The notes beneath the pieces were generated by a model. That model was not told the origin of the DNA, did not search any database, and saw only the letters and a program-made list of their open reading frames with translations. Source: Tetraselmis striata (lineage: Eukaryota > Chlorophyta > Chlorodendrophyceae > Chlorodendrales > Chlorodendraceae). Taken from it: a DNA stretch of 64,000 nucleotides. This document shows positions 46,771 through 57,000 of the stretch, one piece after another. Each line of letters opens with the position of its first letter. Within the stretch, counting starts at the first letter, position 1. The translations under genes and the position numbers were made by a program. The stretch spans positions 1 through 64,000 of the forward strand of contig VCJN01002361.1 of assembly GCA_006384855.1 (NCBI GenBank). Direction: 5' to 3'.

Positions 46771-48617
46771 GAGCTCCTCCACTGCCATCTCGGTGAGTGC
46801 CTGGTGCCACTCCTTCCCCTTCCATCGCGGGGCGACGTCTGTCGCCGCTGCGCCACTCTATCTGCTGCAGCTTCTGCACGAGGTCGGGTAGCAAGGCCCA
46901 AGGTGCGTTGCACCTGTTGTTTTCGCGGCGCCAGCCCGCATCCGACAGGTGCAACGAGTCCACCGCCTCGCACGTAGGGTCCAACTACGCCGCGTTGTAG
47001 CGGGGGAGCAGGGTGTTGAGGGCGGACGCGAAGCGGTCGATGGAGTGAGGGCCGAACCGGCTCTCCAGTTCCGAAAACAGGAGGGGGTCGAGTTGCCAAT
47101 CGTCGTTGTGGAGGTGCCGGCTTAGCCGGTCCGCCCAGATATTCCTTGCCGAGCAAATGTACCGCGTGCGCATGTGGATGCCGTGCGAGTCCAACAAACA
47201 CCAGAGTCGTCGCGGCTCGGCCATCATCTCGGGAGAGCGTGAGGTTAGGCTCGATAGAACGTGACAAAACATGACCGCCTAGTTGTCCTCGTGCATGAGG
47301 ACGTTGCGCCCGGCGAGGTGGGGGAGGAAGCTTTCCACGGCAAGTCGGACCGCTTTGAGCTCCTTCCATGTGATGTGTTGGCGCTCGTCCGCCGAGCACC
47401 AGAATCCCCACGCCTGCAGCATGCCGTTCAACACTCCGCCCCACCCGTGGCTTGAGCTGTCGGTGTGCAGATAAGTCGTCTCCACCAGGCGGTGGATGGG
47501 CTTGCCGTTGGGCTGACTGGGCACCGATGTCCACCACTATATGTCGCGGCGGAGCTGTGGTTTCATCCGAACGCGCCTGCCCCACCAGTCGCCGACCATG
47601 GAGTGGAGCACCCGCATGAAGAATCTTGCGGCTGGGATCGCCAGAAAGAGGTACTGCGCCTGCCCTGCCAGTGACGACAGCTCGCGCACCGGGAGTCACC
47701 TGGCGCTCCACGTGGCGCGGCCGGGTGGCCTGTCCGGAGAGCCGGTCCGCCAGCTTGTCCGCCGGTGCGTAGAGCATCCCGGAAGCTGAGTCGATGTCCA
47801 CCCCCATGCGCCTGCCGAACTGGCAGGGCTCCCAGAAGCCCTTTGTGGGGTTCCGCTGCAGCCCCAAGGCGTCGAGGAGGCTGGCGAGCCGTTGACGGAG
47901 GTGGAGCGCCTGCTCCATCGACGCGGAGAAGAGGAGGAAGTCGTCCACGTAAGGTAGGATGCGTGCTCCCCTCCACCTGGTCCGCCGGAGGTGGCGCTTG
48001 CTCCGTGTGGGCTGTGTAGACGATGAGGGGGGCTCGGGCTCGGGTTTCCGCAGGCGGGTGATGAATATTTGGGTGAGCGTGACGAAGTAACATGGCGAGA
48101 GGCTCCAGCCCATTGGCAGACCCGCGAGCCTGTAGAGCTGACCTCGGACGTCCACGGTGAAGTAGTCTCGGTCCGCCTCTGCGATGCCTAAAGCTTAGAA
48201 GCCGTCTAGGAGGTCGAAGGAGAACATGTAGTCTCCCTTTTTGGTGAGGTGGCGCACTCCTAGTAGGGTCTCCATCTTGAGCCGCTTGCGCACACAATAG
48301 GAGTTGAGCACGCGGAGGTCGATGATGCAGCGCCACTGGTTGACGCCGGGCTTGGGCACTAAAAAGAGTCTTGACACCCACTTGCGGCAGGTGCGAAACT
48401 CCCACGCGCTGGACTCCGCGAAGCGGGCAAGCTCGCCCTCGAGGAAGGTGACCTGCGATGGGGTAGCGTCATGCATGCTGATGCCGTTGTGGAAGTTGGG
48501 TGGGGGGCGGTTGTGCTTAAAGGGGATCCGGACGCCCTCATGGATCCACCGTAGGACTTGATCGCTCGCCCCGATGTCTTGCCATTGCCGCCATTGCCGC
48601 CGCACGCGGTGTCGCAT
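46713..48617 (-). pseudogene. RT-RNase H-methyltransferase polyprotein of DIRS element A (interrupted)
   Basis: Minus-strand order: KWVSRLFLVPKPGVNQWRCIIDLRVLN fingers, FSFDLLDGF, LPMGWSLSPCYF, ILPYVDDFLLF (intact catalytic Asp pair), LGLQRNPTKGFWEP, then RNase H (LHTDSSSHGWGGVL, ITWKELKAVRLAVE), NIWADRLSRHL, FGPHSIDRFAS, and a Dam-like methyltransferase with NAPWALLPDLV and TEMAVEE. Four single-codon stops interrupt it: TAA at 48195-48197 and TAG at 47537-47539, 47279-47281 and 46985-46987. One frameshift also falls in the methyltransferase part. The stops sit at otherwise well-conserved positions, so they look like point mutations and not programmed readthrough. Confidence 0.87.
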
Positions 48618-48679
48618 TTAGCTTGAACTTGGGTAGCATGACTCGGAACGGCGGGGCACACCGTCAGTTATTCTCCTCG

Positions 48680-49675
48680 GTCTGCGGGGTAGAAGTCTTC
48701 CTCGCAGGGTTGCCGGACTGAGGCTTGCCCTTGACCTTGTCTTTGTCCTTGTTCTTGTCCGCTCTCTCCTTAGTGGCTCGGTCTGCGTGTTATGCGCGCT
48801 CTTGCTCCTTGATGCGGATGTTGCCGCCGCTGCCGCCTCCGCTGCCGCTGCCCTTGAGCTGCGCGGCGGTTTGCGCGCCTTGGCCGCCCGGTGGAGGCTG
48901 ACCTCGAGTTGCTTGTCGTCAAGGGCGTTGAGGAGGCCGTCGACGCCATTGCTGGAGCGCTCGGCGGCGGTGGTGTCGAAGAAGCGGGAGTAGACGAGGC
49001 GCTCGGCGACTCGCTCCTCGCCGGTGAGCGTCTTCTTGCACTTGAAACGCCGGAGGTAGGCGAGCCGGTCTTCAACAGCCTACCCTCACGTCGCGATCGT
49101 GCGAATCGCGGAGTCGAGTAGGTCGTTGGCGTCCGCGGTGTCGCGAGCGGTGGCATTTTTCGCGCGAAGCGTTGCCACAGCGTCCGTGAGCGCCGAGTTC
49201 GCGGCGGCGGTAAAGACCCCATAGCACAGCAGGTGGCGATACTCATCGCGCGTCGCGTGCGCTTCTTCTTCTCGTCGGTGGGGTAGCGGTCCCACTCGTC
49301 GTTGCGTGGGTTCCAAAGGCCGGGGTTGGTGAGTCCTACATGGGGCATAGCCTCGGCGTATGCCCCCGGCAGGTAGTCGATCCAGTCGCGTGGGTCGATG
49401 AACGCCGCGTGGCATGGAGATTTTGCAGGCAAACCGGGGGAAGCTTTGTCCTCCTCCTCGTCACCCTCCACGCCGTCGGCTGGCGTCGCGGGAATAGGCT
49501 TTTGCGGAGGTGGTTGTTGAATGGAAGAGGCGCGGGAGTCTAACTCGTCGAGTCGAAGCAGCATCCGATGCACCAGCGCAGTGGGGCTAGCGGTGCCAGT
49601 CGTCGAACTCGCGGCGTTGCCTCCGCCGCACCCCTCCGAATCGTACTTGTCCTCAGGCAACCGTGTGTTGTCCAT
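48680..49675 (-). pseudogene. Gag-like protein of DIRS element A (frameshifted)
   Basis: The minus-strand frame from 49675 starts MDNTRLPEDKY. It has a helix LVHRMLLRLDELDSR, then IDPRDWIDYLPG, and GLTNPGLWNPRNDEWDRYPTDEKKKRTRR. Near 49260 the meaningful frame changes to DEYRHLLCYGVFTAAANSALTDAVATLRAKNA. A Lys/Arg/Ala-rich tail follows. The position between the 5' repeat and the RT is that of DIRS gag. Confidence 0.65.
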
Positions 49676-49780
49676 AGTACGGCATGCTGCCGTTCTTGCA
49701 GTCGCGGCGAGCGGGTGACGTCGAACATCGTTGTGAGATCGTGTGTCACCTTGCGAGACTGGGAGAGTCTCGATGCCGTA

Positions 49781-49980
49781 GCGCTAGCTGGAAGCTGGCG
49801 CAAAGGCATAAGGTGGAGACGACACCGCCGCGTCGCGGGTCGTCATATTATCGGGGTGAGGGATGGAAGTGGGCACACGGCAGTAGCGTCCTAGCCGCGT
49901 CTGGTGGAATTGTAACGTCGGGTAACACCCGTCGTACTTAGCCCCGTGCAATTCAAACCTCTATAATTCTCAATACGACC
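49781..49980 (-). repeat. 5' terminal direct repeat of DIRS element A
   Basis: Partner of 45146-45342. It lies just upstream of the gag-like frame in the minus-strand sense. Confidence 0.9.
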
Positions 49981-50175
49981 TGAAATTACAAGCACACAAG
50001 TACCGGCCGTAGTACTTTGCCTTCGTCCGACTCTACCCCGTCACCCCGTGGCGTGTAACCAGCAACCCATATATCACACCAGGTGTAGCGCCGCCGGGCT
50101 ACCCTCACACCGGCGGTAACGCCGGTGTACTGTAGTAGTCGCTAGTACTTTGCCTTCTCCCGACTCTACCCCCGT

Positions 50176-50503
50176 TTCAAGTTGAGTCTGGTTTTGCCAA
50201 AAATCTCGCGCAGGCTGTTTTACACGGTCAAGAGCCGAAATTGGCAGGATGGTTAAGTGAAAGCGTGGAGGGAAAACGGAGTCAGGGGGGGCGCTGCGTG
50301 GAACGCAGCGAAAACTGGAAGATGGCAGGCTCAGCTATTGTGGCTGCTTTTATGTCTACTCGTGCTGCACCCAAAAAGGGCGCAACGACAGGTGCACAGT
50401 TCCCGTACCACTGAGCAGCACTTGTAGCTGAAAAGCGGTTAGGTCAAGGGAGGAAACCCCATAAACTAGTTTAGATCATTTCAAGTTGAGTCTGGTTTTG
50501 CCA
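50176..50503 (-). repeat. 3' B1-A2-B2 repeat block of DIRS element B
   Basis: B1 50480-50503, A2 50292-50479, spacer of 92 bp, B2 50176-50199. The same block, diverged, forms the solo relic at 18.38-18.73 kb. Confidence 0.85.
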
Positions 50504-50556
50504 TTTATAAGCGAACGGAGAGAGCGGTGGATTGACGGAGAAGGGGTAGCGCCAAG

Positions 50557-51433
50557 TCAGGAAGAAGGCACCGGGAAGGCCACCTCTGCGGAGTCCTGTT
50601 GGACTTGGAAGTGGCGGAGGGGGGCGATGTGGCCGAAGAAGAACCATGCGCCAGGTGAAGGAAGAACGTTGGGGTCGATGTAGTCCAGAACGACGTCGGA
50701 GTTAGTGGCCCATCCACCTTGGTAGCGAATGTGGGACAATGGTACTCCGATGGCGTTAGCCGCAGACGCTGCTCCCTTGCGAAGGCTGTGTGAGGTCCAG
50801 GAAGTGCCGGCGGGGGGGGCAGCACCGACAAGACGGACGGCTGTAGACAGCCAGTCCGACATTGTAGCGGCATGCCAAGGTTTTTTTGACTGCTCGCTCG
50901 GGGTGACCGCCCAGAAGTTTGTTTCAGCCAAGGCAACAGTAACCAGGGGGACAGACTGTACTGTGTCGATGAAGTAGTGCACGAGACGTGCAATCGGGGG
51001 TGCTCTGCCACCGGAAGGAGAAGCACACGCAAGTCGTCGCGTCCCCGTCGTCCAGCGCGGCCTTTCTCGCGGTACACCGGACGACAGTGGCAGTGGTCGC
51101 CTCCAGCGGGCTGATGTTCTCGGAGTCGTGGCAGAACTCCGCGAACTGAGACAGTCTGCCGGCGTAGCTCTTGAGCGTCTGAGCGGTGAGGGAGCTGGAG
51201 AGCAGGTCGAGTGTCCGTTGTCCTAGCTCGTCCGAGCCGAAAGCGTCCTGCAGTCGAGATCGCAGTGAAGCAGCCCAGGGCGCGACAGCTTCGGGCTCGT
51301 CAATGACGTAAGTGCGTCGTTTTACCGACAGAGTTCCAGCGGTGCGACTACTGTTTGCAAAGTACTCGGCAGCATCGATTAGATTCCCGGCGGCTGGCCG
51401 GTAGTTGCTGGACGGGTTTGCAGTTAGTAGCAC
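50557..51433 (-). pseudogene. Tyrosine recombinase of DIRS element B
   Basis: Minus strand. An N-terminal part (51433-50924) has SLTAQTLKSYAGRLSQFAEFCHD, the core-binding domain signature. After a frame change near 51000 the catalytic part (50982-50557) has TSWTSHSLRKGAASAANAIGV (HxxR box), IRYQGGWATNSDVVLDYIDP (GGW and catalytic Tyr) and ends FQVQQDSAEVAFPVPSS. The catalytic residues of the C-terminal half are all present. Only the phase change prevents a single protein, so this copy was active relatively recently. Confidence 0.82.
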
Positions 51434-51716
51434 CAGTACGGGTTTGCGGGGCTGGGTTCAGGTAGGAGGGCCGCCCCGCACGCCCTTCGCGCTCGGAACG
51501 CCTGTCACGCGCGTAACGTATGTATACGCGCGAAACTTGGTCGTTGTGAACCAGTTGTGACACGCAGTGTAACAACCGACGGACGCAACGATGGAATGGT
51601 ACGGGAGGCGGTTAATTGAGCCGCCATGTGCAGGTGTCCGGATGGTTGAGCCGCACTCGGCTGTAGCTGTAAGAAGCGCCGTACCGAGGAAGGTCTAAAC
51701 GAAGTCTGTAAGGTGG

Positions 51717-51730
51717 GGGGGGGGGGGGGT
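51717..51730 (+). repeat. G14 run between gag and recombinase of DIRS element B
   Basis: Short homopolymer in the spacer that, in related elements, is occupied by the RT gene. Confidence 0.85.
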
Positions 51731-51848
51731 CAGGTCCTGACACATGGCGCTCATCCCGCCGTTGAGCTGCAAGGGTGCGTTTTGCGGCGGTCACCGAAAG
51801 GTGGCCTCGCAAAGCTCCAGCAGCTCCGGCGAAAGGCGCCACACACCG

Positions 51849-52443
51849 TCACTCGTGCTCACCTTCGCGGCCACGCCCGCGTCCACCGCCACGTCCTCGT
51901 CCACGTCCGCGACCTGCAGCTGCTGCCGCCACCCGAGCAGTAGCGGTTGCTTTGGCGCTGCTGGCCACAGTCGCCTCGAAGATGCGACGCTCGTAGTCCC
52001 TCATGAGGTCCCCAAAAATCGCGGAACCCAGATGCTCAGACGCAGGCTGAAAGTGCTGAGCTCGCAGCACGTCCAGAACACCTTGGTTACCGTGTACACG
52101 CTTGACCTCATTAAGCCTCCGTAGGAAGGCGAAACGAAAACGAAATGCCTTGTCGATGGCTTCGGCGTGGTTCCGAGCTCTCGCGAGGTAGGGGGTGAAG
52201 TCCCGATTTGCAGCATGGACGTAAGGCAACAACTCGTCGAGAGCCACGAAAAAGTGCAGCCACGTGGGCGCCGAAACACGACATCCATAGATACTCCTCA
52301 TGGGCCGGCAGACGCCGGTCATCCTGCTTGAGGTATTCGTTCGTTAGGTCGGTGCTCAGGGGGAAGAGCCCAGGCACCCTGCTGACCGGTCGAACGGCCT
52401 CGTAACCAGACTCTGCTCTCTACATTAGTTCTGGCACCGCGAG
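51849..52443 (-). pseudogene. Gag-like protein of DIRS element B, C-terminal part
   Basis: Minus strand: GLFPLSTDLTNEYLKQDD, LPAHEEYLWMSCFGAHV, then after a phase change FFVALDELLPYVHAANRDFTPYLARARNHAEAIDKAFRFRFAFLRRL and a glycine/arginine-rich tail (RGRGRGRGGGRGRGR), probably nucleic-acid binding. The N-terminal part lies beyond the gypsy insertion at 59147-59416. Confidence 0.6.
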
Positions 52444-52854
52444 TGTTATACTCCATTTCCCTATAGCCATAATGTTCTGCTATACTAGCAGGTATAACCC
52501 CGCAAAGGTAGTACGACTACGCATCCGCGGAGTCGCTGTACATATTAGTATTGCGGGCGTAAATATTAGTAGTATAAGGCCGAGGACTGTTCTGGAATTC
52601 TCTAGAGTTCTCTGACTCAAGCCTTACGTGGCTAACACAGCACGGGTATCCCATGACACCCGGCTAACATAGCACAGGTATGACTATGACCTCGGCGGGT
52701 ATAAATACCACCTCGGACAAGTCTACTAGGTAGAATTCAGAGACGGAACTATAACCCAGGAACCCCTGTAACCAGAAGAGATTGGCCATACTTTCTAAAT
52801 CCTTCCGCTGCATCCTAAAGGGCCTAAAGAACAGGCTTAAGCTAGAGCCTAACA
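52444..52854 (+). repeat. 5' LTR of the gypsy element
   Basis: TG…CA, 411 bp. TATAAATA at 52700-52707 and TGTAA at 52767-52771 look like the promoter TATA box and the green-algal poly(A) signal, placing R between or just after them. Confidence 0.95.
52700..52707 (+). promoter_or_regulatory. TATA box in the 5' LTR
   Basis: TATAAATA in a GC-richer context, about 155 bp before the LTR end. The same site recurs at 58992-58999 in the 3' LTR. Confidence 0.65.
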
Positions 52855-52856
52855 CT

Positions 52857-52872
52857 TGGTTTCGGAGCTTAG
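52857..52872 (+). other. Putative primer binding site
   Basis: TGGTTTCGGAGCTTAG begins 2 nt after the 5' LTR. The TGG start pairs with a tRNA CCA end. The tRNA identity was not determined. Confidence 0.6.
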
Positions 52873-52893
52873 ACAGCGGTAAGCGACGTAAAG

Positions 52894-54054
52894 ATGGCTA
52901 CACCAGGAGAGACACCACCTGAGGATAGCGGAAGCTTTCCGGTAGCGGCCACTGCCGGCGAAGCACAGCCGATTCCGCTTGAAGGAGGTCAAGAGGGCAC
53001 GCAACCGACCCTCGTAACCATGATGAGCATGCTTCAACGACTAGCCGACCGAGTCGAGACTATGTCGACGGAGCAAGCGAGGATGCAAGATGTAGCGCAA
53101 GCTACAACGGCGGCAACGGCGGAGATTCGCCGCTTGGACGAGTACGTGCGACAAGGCTTCAGTCATTTCGACGACCGAGTGAACCGGAGCCGAGTTGTAG
53201 AGCAGCAGATGCGAGACCAGCTTCGTTCTGCCCGGACCAGCGACATGCCTGGGCTCATGCCGAGCGATGTGAAACCAGCGAAGATCGAGAAGCTATCGAC
53301 TACGAATATCGACGAGCTACGGAACTGGTTTCGTCATGCACGGGGTTACCTGAAATATCACAATGTAAACCCGGAGGAACCTCGTAGCGTGTACTGGGCA
53401 TCTGGCTATTTTCACGGACCTGTATCCAAGTGGTGGTACGCGCAAGTGGCGAGTACGCACGACGAAATTGGCGGCGGTTTTACCGGTATTACGCACATGG
53501 AGGCGGCACTAATCACCGAATTCTGTGGACGTACACCGGCGAAGCAAGCTCGTATCAATCTGGATCGCGCGACACAGCGGACTACAGTACAGAAGTACGC
53601 GAATTATTTCCGCGAGCAACTACTGGAGTTACCACATCGTCACGAGGAAGATAATGTACATGACTTCCAGCGCGGACTGAAACCCCATATTCGAAAGGAG
53701 GTTGCCCTGAAAAACCCTAAGACCCTGGCAGAAGCTGTACAGGCAGCCCTGGCTGTTGAAGCTGCGGAGCGGGAGACAGATGTGCACCGCGAGATCCGTC
53801 GCGAGCGCCTAAACATCATGGACGACGATGGCGACGACGACGAGCAGTACTACAGCAGTGCTGAGGGTGAGGCTACAGAACAAGAAGACGACCTGTTGAT
53901 GGCGCGGCGATTGACCGAGGAGGAGTTTGAGAGATTTAAGAAGGAAGGTCGCTGCTTTATCTGCAGGGCGAAAGGTCATGTTGCGTCCGCGTGCCCGAGC
54001 AAGAAGAAGAAGATTTCTGAATATCGACCCAGAAAGACCCGGCCGGGAAACTAA
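52894..54054 (+). CDS. gag: Gag protein of the gypsy element
   Basis: 386 codons. The N-terminal region is Pro/Gly/Glu-rich. A helical coiled-coil-like stretch (MMSMLQRLADRVETMSTEQARMQ) and the retrotransposon gag core follow (LRNWFRHARGYL, VYWASGYFHGPVSKWW, ITEFCGRTPAKQARINLDRATQ, FQRGLKPHIRKEVALKNPKTLAEAV). An acidic hinge (DDDGDDDEQYYSS) precedes a C-terminal CCHC zinc knuckle CFICRAKGHVASAC near residue 354 and a Lys-rich tail. The ATG follows the primer-binding-like site by about 20 nt. The last codons GGA AAC TAA form part of a -1 slippery heptamer. It builds the virus-like particle and packages element RNA. Confidence 0.95.
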   Translation: MATPGETPPEDSGSFPVAATAGEAQPIPLEGGQEGTQPTLVTMMSMLQRLADRVETMSTEQARMQDVAQATTAATAEIRRLDEYVRQGFSHFDDRVNRSRVVEQQMRDQLRSARTSDMPGLMPSDVKPAKIEKLSTTNIDELRNWFRHARGYLKYHNVNPEEPRSVYWASGYFHGPVSKWWYAQVASTHDEIGGGFTGITHMEAALITEFCGRTPAKQARINLDRATQRTTVQKYANYFREQLLELPHRHEEDNVHDFQRGLKPHIRKEVALKNPKTLAEAVQAALAVEAAERETDVHREIRRERLNIMDDDGDDDEQYYSSAEGEATEQEDDLLMARRLTEEEFERFKKEGRCFICRAKGHVASACPSKKKKISEYRPRKTRPGN

Positions 54055-57000
54055 GACGTGAGTCGGCCGCGCGCGGCGCGCGACAGGGTGAAGGACTGTC
54101 CCCTAAAACGGCTCGCGAGACTACAGAAGTACAGCCCTCGTATCCTCAAACGACATTGAGGCCTGATTTCCTCCACAAGGATTTCAGCGACTGGATGGTA
54201 CATCGCGAATTATTTCACGAGTACACGAAGAAATACGGACCCTGCGACCTGGACGGAGCTTGCGATAATGACGGCCTGAATTCTCAAGTTTCTGGTAGTT
54301 TTTGCTGTCCGACGCGCCCATTTCAGGAACAGGATCTCGGAGAATATCGGCGTATTTGGCTAAATGCCCCGTATGACCGAATTGAAGAATTTTTGGGCCA
54401 CTACCTTCGACAAAAGTTATTGCATCCGCATCTACGAGCAATTATTGTGGTCCCAAAATGGTCGCGTAAGCCGTGGTTTCGACTACTTAGAAATTTTCGT
54501 CTGGTGGATGAGTTGCCAGCGGAGACTTCTGTGTTTACGTGTCCAACGAACGATGGCATAGAAGGTGCGAGACAAGATGTTGGCCCCACTCGATGGGCGA
54601 CACAGATCTACGCTGACGATGGCGCCGGCGTACGGTTTCTACCGCAGCACCTGAGAACCCCACCGAAGCCTGAGTGGACGCACTCGAAGGTTCTAGTAAC
54701 CGATGGAAGACGAGTGCTTCTGACTGTAGAAGACAGCGGACTGATTTGGTTTCCGGAAGGCAAGCGCGGCGACACGGACGCGACGCCGGAGACAACAGCA
54801 GTACGACGATTACTCGAGCAAACTGGGTACCGGGTACAGGAGAGCAATCTACGGTACCTCGGCACTCAGCGGACGGGAGACAACCGGTGTCCCGTATACC
54901 TGTATCGCGTTCGTCGTAATACTGTACCTACGAAGACCCCTTTGAATCGTGCATTATGGACAACCTGGAAGAAATTATTGGAGGCACGAAGTACGGGTTA
55001 TCTGGAGACGGAGACAGTACGCTACCCACTACGGTACGAAAGCTTCGGCGAACAAATTGATGAATATGTCAACCGTAACGTCCGACTACCTGGCGAAGAC
55101 TCCACATCGCGTTTGTGCAACGTATCTTCACCGAGTGGTACCCGACTGCTGACTATTACTGGCGAATTGCGAGGACGACACTGTAAAATACTGGTGGACT
55201 CTGGTGCAACCGAAAATTTTGCGAGTACCGAATGGGTGCAATTGCATCAGTGCCCTACAGTATCCGGAGGAAAACACCGTATAAAACTGGCGAACGGCAG
55301 TATGAGTACCAGTACCAAACGGCTGAGGAGCGAAGTACTTACCGTAGGAGCTTTCGACTATAAATTGGACGCTATAGTTACAGACCTGGAGAAATTCGAC
55401 ATTATTCTCGGACAACCTTGGCTGGAAACAGTTAATCCTGACATCGACTGGACTGCTAAAATTATTAAACACCGGAAGACTGGACAACACATTGCTACAG
55501 CGGAACAGTATACAGTACCTACGACGGTTTACCACCTGGACGCGGCTAAGATGGCGAAGGAGCTGAGGAAAAGTCGCGGCGAGGAACTGTTTGCTGTTGC
55601 GGTACGCGAGGTGTTCGATGCGGTAGCTGAGCTGCGCACGGACCAGTCGACCGAGTGGACCGAGGAGCTCAAGGAGTCCCTTATGGAGTTTGCAGACATC
55701 ATCGCGGAGCCTACTGACCTGCCACCGGAGCGCGAGTTCGACTTTGAGATCAACCTGGAGAGTGATGAACCCCCCAAAGAACGAACGTACCGTATGTCAC
55801 CAGCGGAGTTGCAGGAGGTACGGTCACAACTGGAGGAATTGTTGGCAAAAGGGTGGATTCGTCCGTCCAAGTCAAACTACGGCGCCCCAATTTTATTTGT
55901 GCGTAAGAAAGACGGCACTCTGCGTATGTGTGTGGACTACCGTAAATTGAATGACCTTACGAAGAAAGACCGGACCCCGCTTCCTCGTATCGACGAATTA
56001 TTGGACTCATTGCATGGTGCGACTATTTTCAGTACTCTGGACCTGTACAAAGGCTACCATCAAGTACGAATTAAACCGGAAGACATCCACAAAACAGCGT
56101 TCCGGACACACTATGGACTCTACGAGTACTGTGTGTTACCTTTCGGCTTGACAAACGCCCCAGCTGGATTCCAGACTATGATGAACCGTGTTTTGAGCCC
56201 ATATCTCGGCAAATTCTGCGTGGTATACCTGGACGACGTGCTGATCTACAGCAAGACAGCTGAAGAGCATCTCGAGCACATCAGATTGGTGCTACGGGAG
56301 TTGCAACGACATCACTTGCATATCAAGCTGTCGAAGTGTTCGTTCGGCAGTACTAGCGTGGAGTTTTTGGGCCATATCGTCGAGGCAGGACAGATCAAGA
56401 TGGACCCCCGGAAGGTGGAAGCAGTTCAACAGTGGCCCGTGCCGAAGACAGTAAAGGACGTACGAGGTTTTCTCGGCCTTGCTGGCTATTACCGCAAGTT
56501 CATCCATAACTTCGCGGCTATTGCGGCGCCACTACATGACCTGACGAAGAATCAACCGGAGTTTGTGTGGACGCCTCGTGCTGATGCAGCGTTTCGTGCA
56601 TTAAAGGACGCAATGGTACGAGCACCTGTACTGAGTATACCGGACACATCTGCGGACGCCCGTTACACATTGTACACAGATGCTTCTGGATTTGCAGTGG
56701 GAGCTGTGCTGCTGCAAGATCAAGGCTCAGGACTTCGACCTGTCGCGTACCATGCACGCAAGATGAACAAACACGAAGTTCACTACCCGGTACATGAGCA
56801 AGAGTTGTTAGCGGTTCGTGATGCACTCATCAAGTTCCGATGCTACCTTGATGGAGCGGCGGGCTTTACGGTCATCACCGACCATGACACGCTACGGCAC
56901 TTCTTTCGCCAACGCGATTTGTCGACGCGGCAAGTACGATGGCTGCAAGTGTTTGCGCCTTACCAACGACATATGGACATCGTCTACAAACGAGGAGCTG

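Larger units (their letters stand above)
45146..49980 (-). mobile_element. DIRS-like tyrosine-recombinase retrotransposon (element A), nearly full length
   Basis: It is flanked by direct repeats of about 200 bp (45146-45342 and 49781-49980), beginning GCGCTAGCTGGAAGCTGGCGC and ending TCAATA[TC]GACC. On the minus strand the order is gag-like, RT, RNase H, Dam-like methyltransferase, tyrosine recombinase, as in DIRS/PAT-type elements of green algae. There is no integrase, no protease and no target duplication, as expected for recombinase-based insertion. Frameshifts and stops make this copy inactive. The recombinase frame ends inside the 3' repeat. Confidence 0.9.

Noticed and set aside
46713-47600. 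Continuation of the long minus-strand frame beyond the DIRS-A RT
   Set aside because: After about 47700 the meaningful RNase H and linker motifs are in another phase. This part of the 480-codon frame is a shadow.
54156-54940. Methyltransferase-like and Nudix-like segment as a separate host gene fused by misassembly
   Set aside because: The frame is continuous with protease and RT, the base composition is unchanged, and the LTRs and gag frameshift signal are consistent with one unit.
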